Shown here piece by piece: positions 1-9,478 of a stretch of 64,000 nt of DNA. How positions within the stretch are numbered: position 1 is the stretch's first letter; each line of letters begins with the position of its first letter. Position numbers and translations under genes: made by a program. Source of the DNA: Siculibacillus lacustris (lineage in GTDB: Bacteria; Pseudomonadota; Alphaproteobacteria; Rhizobiales; Ancalomicrobiaceae). Under the pieces are notes generated by a model. That model was not told the DNA's origin and searched no databases. It worked only from the letters and a program-made list of their open reading frames with translations. The stretch covers positions 1-64,000 of the forward strand of contig NZ_SJFN01000010.1 of the NCBI RefSeq assembly GCF_004328075.1, in the 5' to 3' direction.

Positions 1-179
1 GAACCGAGGTCGTCGGCATCTTCCCCAACGAAGATGCCATCGTCCGGTTGGTCGGGGCGATCCTGCTCGAACAGAACGACGAATGGGCCGTCCAACGCTC
101 CCGCTACATGACGCTGGAAACGATCGCCGCCATCGACGATGATCCTGCCGTCCTCGGCCTGCCGAACATGGCGGCCTGA
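1..179 (+). CDS. IS256-family transposase, C-terminal part (cut by window edge)
   Basis: The frame beginning at base 3 ends in TGA at 177-179 and reads ...[20 protein letters not shown]..., ending LGLPNMAA. This is the conserved C-terminus of IS256 (transposase mutator) transposases, including the NDEW and RYMTLET blocks. The catalytic DDE part lies outside the window, so it cannot be told whether the element is intact. The IS end follows directly downstream. Confidence 0.85.
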   Translation, partial: TEVVGIFPNEDAIVRLVGAILLEQNDEWAVQRSRYMTLETIAAIDDDPAVLGLPNMAA

Positions 180-216
180 GGACGCCGCCCATATCGGCGC
201 GCCCGCTGGCCACCGG

Positions 217-247
217 TCAGCTACACCACCTCTCGGGACACGATCGC
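217..247 (+). mobile_element. probable right terminal end of the IS256-family element
   Basis: About 40 bases after the transposase stop lies CAGCTACACCACCTCTCGGG followed by ACACGATC. CAGCTACACCAC...GGGACAC is typical of right ends of IS256-type elements in alphaproteobacteria. The left end is outside the window, so the inverted repeat and target duplication cannot be verified. The LysR stump begins within 10 bases, so the IS probably inserted at that gene's 3' end. Confidence 0.55.
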
Positions 248-254
248 CGGCGCC

Positions 255-359
255 TCACAGCGCCGCCGCCGAACTCAGTTCGGCGAAGAAGTCGATGAAC
301 ATGCGGATCCCGGTGAGTGACGGCGACGCCAGCATCGACGGGATCACCGCTATGGCTAG
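255..359 (-). pseudogene. C-terminal stump of a LysR-type regulator
   Basis: On the minus strand, 34 codons end in TGA at 257-255 and include VIPSMLASPSLTG followed by IRMFIDFFAEL. This matches the last helix of LysR effector domains (family pattern P...L...VRAFIDFLAE). An in-frame stop lies directly upstream and no helix-turn-helix or effector core remains, so this is a broken gene. It sits between the IS end and an AT-rich stretch (360-410). Confidence 0.6.
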
Positions 360-409
360 TCATATGCGTGAAAATTCCTAGAATAAAATACGATCATATG
401 CGGTTTTTC

Positions 410-997
410 TCACGACTTGAGAGATATATGTTTGCCAGCCAGAAGAAATTCCTCGATTTTTGACTTTGACCGGCAGAGAAAATCTTCGATCTGTGCAGCA
501 GTCAATCTACGTATCGGCGAGGGAAACACGGAGGGATCTACCACCTTCCCCCGAATACCGAGGAGACGGGCACCTTCCTTCGCGCCACAGTGAAGATAGA
601 CGAATTTCGGTTCAAACCCGTGATGGCGAGAAATCCGAGTCGCAGTATCATAGGTTAGAAGCGGCTTCGGCCCACCCATGGCCAAATTTTCGTTCTCTAT
701 AACTTTGTATAGTTCCTCAAATGAATTTACATCTTCAATAATTTTGACCATATTGAGCAAGCGCTGTTCAAGCTCAATGAGATCGATTTTCTTTATCCTA
801 AACTGATGGGAATGCTTTGTTCCGTTGACGCAGATTGATCTGACGGCGAAGGAGATGCCTTCCGAGAGACATGTTCCCATCGGAATTTCACCGTCACACC
901 AACAATTGGCGCAGGGATCGATGGTGCCTCCCGCGCCATACTGCGAAAGATAATCACTTACGAAACAATCGAGGGCGTCTTCCAACTCCTTAGGCAT
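410..997 (-). CDS. AT-rich conserved hypothetical protein, 195 aa
   Basis: I cannot name this protein. It starts at ATG 997-995 behind a strong Shine-Dalgarno (GGAGGTGGAGAC), and the start lies inside the isochorismatase gene, 40 bases before that gene's stop, so translation is probably coupled. An N-terminal Cys cluster (DPCANCWCDGE) is followed by a C-terminal half reading LLTYDTATRIS, KFVYLHCGAKEGARLLG and LTAAQIEDFL. That second half recalls a recurring family of uncharacterised bacterial proteins. GC is far below the neighbours and codon use includes ATA, TTA and AGA, which suggests transfer. Existence is well supported; function is unknown. Confidence 0.8.
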   Translation of the reverse strand: MPKELEDALDCFVSDYLSQYGAGGTIDPCANCWCDGEIPMGTCLSEGISFAVRSICVNGTKHSHQFRIKKIDLIELEQRLLNMVKIIEDVNSFEELYKVIENENLAMGGPKPLLTYDTATRISRHHGFEPKFVYLHCGAKEGARLLGIRGKVVDPSVFPSPIRRLTAAQIEDFLCRSKSKIEEFLLAGKHISLKS

Positions 998-1554
998 GTC
1001 TCCACCTCCTCCGCCGTCACCAACCGACAAAAATCCGCGGCCAGCGTCGCCATGTGCACGCGGTGGACCTCCTTGGCCGGGATGATCCCGTCGCCGAACG
1101 GATCGGGCAGGTCCGAACAGTCGCAGGCGTCGGCCACGCAGACCATGTCCCAGCCCATGTTGGCGCCGACCCGGATGGTCGTCGACACGCACATGTCGCT
1201 GGCCCAGCCGCAACAGACCACGGTCGTCGCGCCCAGCCGACGCAGGCGCAGGTCGAGGTCGGTGCCGATGAAGGCGGCGTTGACCGACTTGACCACCAGC
1301 CCCTCCCCCGGTCCGGGCGCGAAGCCGGGACGGAAGGCGTTGCCGGGATGGTCGGGCCGGAACCACGACTCGGCGTCGACCGAATCGTGGCGGACGTGAA
1401 TGATCGGCCGGCCGGCGGCGCGGAAGGCGGCGATCACCCGCAGGGCGTTGGCGTCGAGGTCGGGGTTGCCACGGGCCGGCCGCCCCGGCAGATCGATCGC
1501 CCGCTGCATGTCGATCACCACCAACACCGGCATCGCGCCCAGATCCGTCGTCAT
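958..1554 (-). CDS. isochorismatase-family cysteine hydrolase, 198 aa
   Basis: The start is ATG 1554-1552 behind AGAGGAGACGAAGCG; an in-frame upstream extension lacks coding character. The catalytic triad of the family is present: Asp15 (VVIDMQ), Lys89 (VVKSVNAAF) and Cys122 (SDMCVSTT), preceded by a WASD loop. Members hydrolyse isochorismate, nicotinamide or other amides, and the substrate cannot be read from the sequence. The last roughly 15 residues are encoded in DNA shared with the overlapping AT-rich gene, so the natural C-terminus may have been altered at that junction. Confidence 0.85.
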   Translation of the reverse strand: MTTDLGAMPVLVVIDMQRAIDLPGRPARGNPDLDANALRVIAAFRAAGRPIIHVRHDSVDAESWFRPDHPGNAFRPGFAPGPGEGLVVKSVNAAFIGTDLDLRLRRLGATTVVCCGWASDMCVSTTIRVGANMGWDMVCVADACDCSDLPDPFGDGIIPAKEVHRVHMATLAADFCRLVTAEEVETCLRSWKTPSIVS

Positions 1555-1730
1555 CGCTTCGTCTCCTCTCGGCGCCACGCGCCCGATCTCCGCCGGCGGG
1601 GAAGCCGCGTGCGCCCCGCCTTTATCGCGCCGACGATCCGACGCACAGTAGCCCATGTCGCGAGCCGGCTGAATCGGCCCGATCGCCGAAACCTTGCGAC
1701 ATCGAGTTCCCCCAACGCCCGCGAGAGCCC

Positions 1731-3500
1731 ATGCGCCGTCCGATCCGCCGCCTTCCCGCCGTCGCCCTCCTCGGCCTCCTCGCCGCGACTGCGCCCGCCT
1801 CTGCGGCGACCCGCCCGGCGGTCGAAGCCGAACACGGCATGGTGGTCTCGGCCAATGCCCTGGCGAGCGCGGTCGGCGCCGAGATCCTGCGGGCCGGCGG
1901 CAATGCCGTCGATGCCGCGGTGGCGGTCGGCTATGCCCTGGCCGTGGTCGATCCGTGCTGCGGCAACATCGGCGGCGGCGGCTTCCTGACCCTGCGGCTC
2001 GCCGACGGCACCGCCCGCTTCGTCGACTTCCGCGAGACCGCGCCTGCCGCCAGCGTCCGCGACATGTATCTCGACGCCGCCGGCCGGCCGAACACCGACG
2101 CCAGCCTCACCGGCTGGCGCGCCTCGGGCGTGCCCGGCACCGTCGCCGGCCTCGATCTGGCGCTCGCCCGCTGGGGCAGCAAGCCGCGCGCCGAGGTGAT
2201 GGCCCCGGCGATCCGGCTGGCCCGCGACGGCTTCGTCCTCGCCCGCCCCGATACCGACATCCTCGCCCGCGGCACCGCCCGCCTCGCCGCCGATCCGGAA
2301 GCCGCGCGCCTGTTCCTCGCCCCCGGCGGCGGCACGCGGGCGCCCGGCGACCGGCTGATCCAGAGCGATCTCGCCGCCACCCTGGAGGCGATCGCCGCCG
2401 GCGGGGCGGAGGCCTTCTACCGCGGCCCGATCGCCGCCAAGGTCGCCGCGGCGATGCGCGCCCACGGCGGCACGCTGACCGAAGACGACTTCGCCGCCTA
2501 TCGCGCCGTCGAGCGCGATCCGATCCGCTGCAGCTATCGGGGCCATCGGCTGATCACCGCGCCGCCGCCGTCGTCGGGCGGGGTGACGCTGTGCCTGATC
2601 CTCGGCGTGCTCGAGGGCTGGGACATGACCGCCGCCGGTTGGCACTCCGCCGCCGCCGTCCACCGCACGGTCGAGGCGATGCGCCACGCCTTCTATCTGC
2701 GCAACACCCTGCTCGGCGATCCCGACTTCGTCACCGTACCGGTCGAGCGCCTGCTGGCGCCCGCCCATCTCGCCGCCTTGCGCGCCCGCATCGAGCGCGA
2801 CGGCGTGCTGCCCTCGGCCGCCCTGCCGGCGATGCCCTCGACCCTGGAAAAACCCGAGACCACCCACTATTCGGTGGTCGATGCGAGCGGCTCGGCAGTC
2901 GCCGTGACCTTCACCGTCAACGGCGCCTTCGGCGCGGCGGTGGTGGCGCCGGGCACCGGCTTCCTGCTCAACGACGAGATGGACGACTTCACCGTCAAAC
3001 CGGGTACGCCCAATCTGTTCGGTCTGGTCCAGGGCGAGGCCAACGCCATCCAGCCGGCCAAGCGGCCGCTGTCGTCGATGACCCCGACCATCGTCGAAAA
3101 GGACGGGCGTCTGGAGATGGTGCTCGGCAGCCCCGGCGGCTCGCGCATCGTCTCGATCGTCGCCGAGACCCTGACCAACGTGATCGATCACGGCATGCGA
3201 CCACAGGACGCGGTCGACGCGCCGCGCTTCCATCATCAATGGCTGCCCGACGAGATCGCCCACGAGCCCTTCGCCCTGTCGCCCGACACCGTCGCGCTGC
3301 TCAAGGCGATGGGCTATCGCCTGGTCGAACAGACCCCGTGGGGGGCCGCCGAACTGGTGCAGACCGGGCCGGCGGAGGCGAAATCGGCCGATCCCGCCTC
3401 CTCCGGCAACGATTCCGCGGCCTCCGGCCGGCTGCTGCCGGGTCGGCTCTACGGCGCCTCCGACGATCGCCGGCCGGCCGGCGCCGCGGTCGGGAACTGA
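1731..3500 (+). CDS. ggt: gamma-glutamyltransferase (gamma-glutamyltranspeptidase)
   Basis: The 589-residue precursor has an N-terminal signal peptide (hydrophobic core to about residue 25, ending ASAA), indicating export to the periplasm. Self-cleavage and catalysis use Thr377 in ETTHYSVVD. The substrate-loop motifs PLSSMTPTIV and GSPGGSRI follow in the small subunit. Length and layout match the family (large chain about 376, small chain about 213 residues). It releases glutamate from glutathione and other gamma-glutamyl compounds. The TAXI-TRAP genes lie 163 bases downstream on the same strand and might import a product, but this link is only inferred. Confidence 0.95.
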   Translation: MRRPIRRLPAVALLGLLAATAPASAATRPAVEAEHGMVVSANALASAVGAEILRAGGNAVDAAVAVGYALAVVDPCCGNIGGGGFLTLRLADGTARFVDFRETAPAASVRDMYLDAAGRPNTDASLTGWRASGVPGTVAGLDLALARWGSKPRAEVMAPAIRLARDGFVLARPDTDILARGTARLAADPEAARLFLAPGGGTRAPGDRLIQSDLAATLEAIAAGGAEAFYRGPIAAKVAAAMRAHGGTLTEDDFAAYRAVERDPIRCSYRGHRLITAPPPSSGGVTLCLILGVLEGWDMTAAGWHSAAAVHRTVEAMRHAFYLRNTLLGDPDFVTVPVERLLAPAHLAALRARIERDGVLPSAALPAMPSTLEKPETTHYSVVDASGSAVAVTFTVNGAFGAAVVAPGTGFLLNDEMDDFTVKPGTPNLFGLVQGEANAIQPAKRPLSSMTPTIVEKDGRLEMVLGSPGGSRIVSIVAETLTNVIDHGMRPQDAVDAPRFHHQWLPDEIAHEPFALSPDTVALLKAMGYRLVEQTPWGAAELVQTGPAEAKSADPASSGNDSAASGRLLPGRLYGASDDRRPAGAAVGN

Positions 3501-3663
3501 CGTTGCGGCAGGCGCTCGGGCGCCGCGCACGACGCGCCCGCTCCTCGCACCCTCTCCCGAGGGCAGCGAACCGGGTCTGACGCTTTGACAGGCGCTTTCC
3601 GCCCGTGCTTCATTCATCGCCACGAGCGCCGCGCCCGCCGGTGGCTCGCCCAGGGAGACCCCC

Positions 3664-4677
3664 ATGAACACGAAGACCGTCACCCGTCTGGCCGCCGCCG
3701 CCGTCGGCGCCGCCACCCTTCTCGGAGCCACGTTCGCCGTCGGCCAGCAGATGGCCTTCTTCCGGATCGGCACAGGTGGCACCGCCGGCACCTATTTCCC
3801 GATCGGCGGCCTGCTCTCCAACGCCGTGTCGAACCCGCCGGGCAGCCGTGCCTGCGCCGACGGCGGCGCCTGCGGCGTGCCCGGCCTGATCGCCACCGCG
3901 GTCGCCACCAACGGCTCGGTCGCCAACATCAACGGCATCGAATCGGGTGCGCTGGAATCCGGCCTGACCCAGTCCGACGTGGCCTATTGGGCCTATTCCG
4001 GCACCGGCGTGTTCGAGGGCAAGGCCAAGATCGAGAACCTGCGCGGCATCGCCAATCTCTATCCCGAGACCATCCATCTGGTCGCCCGCAAGGGCGCCGG
4101 CATCAAGTCGCCGGCCGACCTCAAGGGCAAGCGCGTCTCCCTCGACGAGCCCGGCTCCGGCACCCTGATCGACGCCCGCATCGTTCTCTCCGCCTACGGC
4201 CTGACCGAGAAGGACGTCAAGGCCGAGTACCTCAAGCCCAACGCCTCGGGTGACCGGCTGCGCGACGGCGCGCTCGACGCCTTCTTCTTCGTCGGCGGCT
4301 ATCCGACCGGCGCGATCTCCGAGCTCGCCACCTCCTCGGGCATCGAACTGGTGCCGATCGCCGGGCCGGAAGCCAAGAAGATCCTCGCCGACTTCAAGTT
4401 CTTCGGTCCCGACAAGGTCCCGGCCGGCACCTACAAGGACGTCGAGGGAGTCGAGACGGTCTCGGTCAACGCCCTGTGGGTGACCAGCGCCAAGCAGCCC
4501 GAGGACCTCGTCTACGGCGTCACCAAGGCGCTGTGGAACGACAACAGCCGCAAACTGATGGACGCCGGCCACGCCAAGGGCAAGCAGATCCGCAAGGAGA
4601 CCGCGCTCGACGGCATCGGCATCCCGCTGCATCCCGGCGCCGAGAAGTTCTACCGCGAGGTCGGCCTGCTGAAGTGA
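3664..4677 (+). CDS. TAXI-family TRAP transporter solute receptor
   Basis: A 337-residue periplasmic binding protein with a signal peptide (about residues 1-27). The TAXI signature is clear: FRIGTGGTAGTYFPIGG near the N-terminus, then NINGIESGALESGLTQSDVAYWA and LKGKRVSLDEPGSGT. The start ATG follows AGGGAGACCCCC. TAXI receptors capture a small anionic solute (glutamate, 2-oxoglutarate and others in characterised cases) for the TRAP permease encoded 139 bases downstream. The ligand cannot be assigned. No gene lies between the pair. Confidence 0.95.
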   Translation: MNTKTVTRLAAAAVGAATLLGATFAVGQQMAFFRIGTGGTAGTYFPIGGLLSNAVSNPPGSRACADGGACGVPGLIATAVATNGSVANINGIESGALESGLTQSDVAYWAYSGTGVFEGKAKIENLRGIANLYPETIHLVARKGAGIKSPADLKGKRVSLDEPGSGTLIDARIVLSAYGLTEKDVKAEYLKPNASGDRLRDGALDAFFFVGGYPTGAISELATSSGIELVPIAGPEAKKILADFKFFGPDKVPAGTYKDVEGVETVSVNALWVTSAKQPEDLVYGVTKALWNDNSRKLMDAGHAKGKQIRKETALDGIGIPLHPGAEKFYREVGLLK

Positions 4678-4816
4678 TCGTCGCTCCGGGGCGGCGTGCC
4701 CGGCGCGCCGCCCCTCCGTCGTCGCCCGTCCGCCGCTCCCGATCGACGCCCACGCCGCCGCCGATGGGCGCGGCCGCGCACGGGCGATCGCCGCCTCTCG
4801 AAAGCGTGGAATCCTC

Positions 4817-6844
4817 ATGTCCCAATTCGAACTCGACGAGAGCAAAGCCCGTGAACTCGAGGAGAAGTTCGATCCGGAGATTCGATTCCGTCCGCTCGCG
4901 CCGCTCGGCGCCTGGGCGGTCGGGGCGGCGCTGGTCTGCCTGTCGCTGTTCCACTATTACACCGCCGGTTTCGGCCTGCTGCCGGAGCTGATGCACCGCG
5001 GCGTCCATCTGTCCTTCGTGCTCGGCCTGATCTTCCTGGTGTTTCCGCTGATCGGCTATCCGGACCACGCCGAATCCCGCTGGTATCGGCCGCTCGGCAT
5101 CCCGCTCTACGACTGGCTGCTGTTCGTCCTGGCGCTGGTCAGCGTGATGCACGTGCCGCTGATCCCGCTCGACGACCTCGCCTTCCGTATCGGCAATCCC
5201 TCGACCACCGACGTGATTCTCGGCGCCACGCTGATCGTGCTGCTGCTCGAGGCGACGCGCCGCACCATCGGCTGGCCGCTGCCGGTGATCGCCATCGCCT
5301 TCATGGCCTATGCGATCTTCGGCCGCTCGATCCCCGGCATCCTGGTCCATCCCGGCGCCACCCCGGCGCAATTGGTCAACCACCTCTACCTGACCACCCA
5401 GGGCATCTACGGCGTCGCCATCGGCGTGGTCGCGACCTACGTCTTTCACTTCGTGCTGTTCGGCGTCTTCGCCACCCGCATCGGCCTCGGGCAATTGTTC
5501 CTCGACTGCGCAGCCTGGGTCGCCGGGCGCTACGCCGGCGGGCCGGCCAAGGTGTCGATCTTCGGCTCGGCGCTGTTCGGCATGATCTCGGGCTCGTCGG
5601 TGGCCAATGCGGTGACCGTCGGCTCGCTGACCATCCCGATGATGGTCCGCCTCGGCTACAAGAAGCACTTCGCGGCCGCCGTGGAATCGACCGCCTCGAC
5701 CGGTGGCCAGATCACCCCGCCGATCATGGGCGCCGCCGCCTTCCTGATGATCGAATTCCTCAACCTGCCCTATACGACGATCATCATCGCGGCGATCGTC
5801 CCGGCCTTCATGCATTTCCTCGGGGTGTTCTGTCAGGTCCACTTCGAGGCCAAGCGCGACGGCATGCGCGGCCTGACCCCGGAGGAAATGCCGGACATCA
5901 AGGCCGCCTTCGCCCGTGACTGGCCGACGGTGATCCCGCTCCTCGGCCTGCTCTACATGCTGTTCGCCGGCTTCACGCCCTACCTCGCCGCCTTCACCGG
6001 CATCACCCTGTGCATCCTGGTCGGGCTCTTGAACCCCAAGCGGCGGATGAAGCCGCTCGAGATCTTCGAGGGCCTGCGCGACGGTGCGAAATACGCGCTG
6101 GCCGTCGGCGTCGCCTCGGCCACCGTCGGCATCGTCGTCGGCGTGGTGACCCTGACCGGCGTCGGGTTCAAGATCTCGTTCATCGTCACCTCCGCGGCGC
6201 TCGACTACGCCCAGATGGTCGCCTCATGGCTGCCGGCGGCGATCATGACCACCCAGACCCTGACGCTGATGTTCACCCTGATCCTCACCGCGATCGTCTG
6301 CGTCATCATGGGCTGCGGCATCCCGACCACCGCCACCTACATCATCATGGTCACCGTCGCCGCCCCTGCTCTGGGCCTGCTCGGGGTCGAACCGATCGTC
6401 GCCCATTTCTTCGTGTTCTATTACGGCGTGCTCGCCGACATCACGCCACCGGTGGCGATCGCCGCCTATGCCGCCGCGGCGATGGCCGGCGCCGACCCGT
6501 TCCGCACCGGCAACACCGCCTTCCGGCTGGCGCTCGGCAAGGCGCTGGTGCCCTTCGTCTTCGTGTTCTCGCCGTCGATGCTGCTGGTCGCCAAGGGCTT
6601 CACCTGGAGCGAGTTCGTGCTGGCCACCGGCGGCTGCATCCTCGGCATCGTGCTCCTGTCGGCGGCCTTCTCCGGCTACCTGCTGACCCGCACGCGGGTC
6701 TGGGAGCGCACCCTGCTCGCCGTCTCGTCGATCCTGCTGATCGCTCCGGAGATCTGGTCGTCGGTGATCGGTCTGGTCCTGGTCGCCCCGGTGATCGCCA
6801 CCCAGTGGATCCGCCGCGACGGCCTCGCCGCCGCCCCCGCCTGA
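4817..6844 (+). CDS. TRAP transporter fused permease (DctQ-DctM type)
   Basis: A 675-residue polytopic inner-membrane protein in which the small four-helix subunit (about residues 25-180) is fused to the large DctM-like subunit, as usual for TAXI-TRAP systems. Conserved DctM stretches include FGMISGSSVANAVTVGS, TASTGGQITPPIMGAAAF and MGCGIPTTATYI. Uptake is expected to be driven by a sodium or proton gradient with no ATPase. It forms an apparent two-gene unit with the upstream receptor and ends at a hairpin shared with the convergent reductase gene. Confidence 0.95.
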   Translation: MSQFELDESKARELEEKFDPEIRFRPLAPLGAWAVGAALVCLSLFHYYTAGFGLLPELMHRGVHLSFVLGLIFLVFPLIGYPDHAESRWYRPLGIPLYDWLLFVLALVSVMHVPLIPLDDLAFRIGNPSTTDVILGATLIVLLLEATRRTIGWPLPVIAIAFMAYAIFGRSIPGILVHPGATPAQLVNHLYLTTQGIYGVAIGVVATYVFHFVLFGVFATRIGLGQLFLDCAAWVAGRYAGGPAKVSIFGSALFGMISGSSVANAVTVGSLTIPMMVRLGYKKHFAAAVESTASTGGQITPPIMGAAAFLMIEFLNLPYTTIIIAAIVPAFMHFLGVFCQVHFEAKRDGMRGLTPEEMPDIKAAFARDWPTVIPLLGLLYMLFAGFTPYLAAFTGITLCILVGLLNPKRRMKPLEIFEGLRDGAKYALAVGVASATVGIVVGVVTLTGVGFKISFIVTSAALDYAQMVASWLPAAIMTTQTLTLMFTLILTAIVCVIMGCGIPTTATYIIMVTVAAPALGLLGVEPIVAHFFVFYYGVLADITPPVAIAAYAAAAMAGADPFRTGNTAFRLALGKALVPFVFVFSPSMLLVAKGFTWSEFVLATGGCILGIVLLSAAFSGYLLTRTRVWERTLLAVSSILLIAPEIWSSVIGLVLVAPVIATQWIRRDGLAAAPA

Positions 6845-6869
6845 CCCGCGACACCTCACACGATACGAA

Positions 6870-6903
6870 AAGGGCCGGCGATCCCGCGGATCTCCGGCCC
6901 TCG
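6870..6903. terminator. bidirectional hairpin between convergent genes
   Basis: AGGGCCGG and CCGGCCCT form an 8-bp stem around a 15-base loop. It is flanked by AAAA on the left and a T-containing tract on the right, and lies between the TRAP permease stop and the reductase stop. Confidence 0.7.
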
Positions 6904-6928
6904 TCTGTTTCGGACGGCGGCGACGGCG

Positions 6929-8107
<1,179 letters not shown>

Positions 8108-8428
8108 TCACGCCTGACGTTCGGGGATCTCCACCACCAGACCGTCGAGGGCCTCGGTGACCTTCATCTGGCACGACAGGCGCGAGGTCGCGCGCACGTC
8201 CCAGGCGAAGTCGAGCATGTCCTCTTCCATCGGCTGCGGCGCGCCGACCTTCTCGTACCAGGCCGGATCGACCCACACGTGACAGGTGGCGCAGGCGCAG
8301 GCACCGCCGCATTCGGCCTCGATGCCGGGCACGCCGTTGCGCACCGCCGTCTCCATCACCGTCGCGCCGATCTCGGCCTCGACGACGATTTCTTCCTGAC
8401 GATAGGGAACGAAGGTGATCTTGGGCAT
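8108..8428 (-). CDS. 2Fe-2S ferredoxin, adrenodoxin type
   Basis: 106 residues from ATG 8428-8426, the start that gives the usual MPKITFV N-terminus. Cluster ligands are Cys40, Cys46, Cys49 and Cys86 in the C-x5-C-x2-C...C arrangement of adrenodoxin/putidaredoxin-like ferredoxins ([11 protein letters not shown], then LSCQ). The acidic EEDMLD patch is the usual partner-binding surface. Such proteins pass electrons in Fe-S assembly or to monooxygenases. The reductase gene next door supports a redox pair. Confidence 0.93.
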   Translation of the reverse strand: MPKITFVPYRQEEIVVEAEIGATVMETAVRNGVPGIEAECGGACACATCHVWVDPAWYEKVGAPQPMEEDMLDFAWDVRATSRLSCQMKVTEALDGLVVEIPERQA

Positions 8429-8535
8429 CGGGCACTCGGACGGACGGGGGGGACGGGACGGACGACGCGATCTCGCGACCGCCACGGCGCCGCATCGCTC
8501 TGCCGCGCTGCACATGGGGCCGAACACCGTCCTCG

Positions 8536-8964
8536 TCAAGCGCGATTGCGCAGCCGACCCTCGTCCGCCGCCTTGGGGGCGAACAGGCGATCGACGAAAC
8601 GCGCCACCTCCTCGACCGCCGCGGCGAGGTCGCCGATCAGAGCCGCGGCGTCCGGGGTCTCCGGCGCGGTCGCCTCCAGGAGCTCGACCAGAGCCGCCAC
8701 GCGCCGCGCTCCGATGCCGCTCGCCGAGCCCTTGAGCCGATGGAGCGCCGCATCGCGCCGGGCGAGCGTCTCCGGCCGGGTCGCCTCGGCGACCAGCCCC
8801 GCCCCGTGCTCGACGAACAGCCGCAGCACTTCGCGCTCGAGCTCGATCGATCCGAAGGTCTGGCGCGCCAGATGGACCAGATCGATCGGCGCCCGCCGCT
8901 CCGGCCCCTCGTAGGCGACGGCTGCCGCCGTCGCGATCCGTCGTTCGCTGGTCTCCCCGATCAT
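8536..8964 (-). CDS. Hpt-domain phosphotransfer protein
   Basis: 142 residues from ATG 8964-8962. The phosphoacceptor is His75 in [14 protein letters not shown], the canonical HxLKGSA motif of histidine phosphotransfer domains, within a predicted all-helical bundle (about residues 30-135). No kinase or receiver domain is attached, so it would act as a relay between separate proteins. No sensor kinase gene is adjacent. The partner is unknown and need not be encoded nearby. Confidence 0.82.
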   Translation of the reverse strand: MIGETSERRIATAAAVAYEGPERRAPIDLVHLARQTFGSIELEREVLRLFVEHGAGLVAEATRPETLARRDAALHRLKGSASGIGARRVAALVELLEATAPETPDAAALIGDLAAAVEEVARFVDRLFAPKAADEGRLRNRA

Positions 8965-9244
8965 GGTCGTCACGCGCTCCCTCGCATCCCCGTTCGGCCG
9001 AGTTTGCGGCGGTGAAGCTGAGGAAGCGTTGCGGTTCGCCGCGCGCCCGCGCCTGCCGCTGCGTCGTTCGATCGGCATGGTGAGCGAAGGATGAACGGTG
9101 CAGGCTCGCGGCGGCGCAACCGGGCTCGCCCTGCCGGCCCGCGCGTCGCCCCGGAAACGTTGGGAATTCGCCTCCGCGGAGCGGCCGCCGTCCACAGTCG
9201 TTAACGATGATCGGCGAAAGGCGGGTCGCCCTGTTTCATCTTCG

Positions 9245-9259
9245 TTAATGTGCCGTTAC
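9245..9259 (+). promoter_or_regulatory. CtrA-like box (TTAA-N7-TTAC) in the 514-base gap before the GPR-like gene
   Basis: The region 8965-9478 has no recognisable gene. It contains TTAATGTGCCGTTAC, one mismatch from the CtrA consensus TTAA-N7-TTAA, 220 bases before the giant gene. A second lone TTAA lies at about 9200. An open frame continues upstream of 9479, but that stretch lacks the protein's composition. Functional binding is unproven. Confidence 0.35.
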
Positions 9260-9478
9260 CATTCGGCTGCGGCAATCTGTGGGGAGACGACCGTCCGGTT
9301 GCGTCCGGACGTCCCGTTTCCTCGAGCCCGGCCTTCGGGACTTCGTGTGAGCGAGCGGACGCTCCCACGCGGTCCGAGCCCCGGCACGGACCCGAGGTCT
9401 AGCCTGCTCGCGCGTTGCGGGCCGGCTCGCCCGGGCGGACCGGTTAGTACGGTGTACGGACGCGAGGCGACTACGACC

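Noticed and set aside
1551-3791. 746-codon minus-strand open frame across ggt
   Set aside because: It is opposite a complete, well-matched gamma-glutamyltransferase gene and has only low-complexity Gly/Arg/Ala content.
9098-9478. 127-codon N-terminal extension of the GPR-like protein
   Set aside because: The sequence lacks the composition of the protein and contains the CtrA-like box. ATG 9479 gives the expected start before the Pro-rich region.
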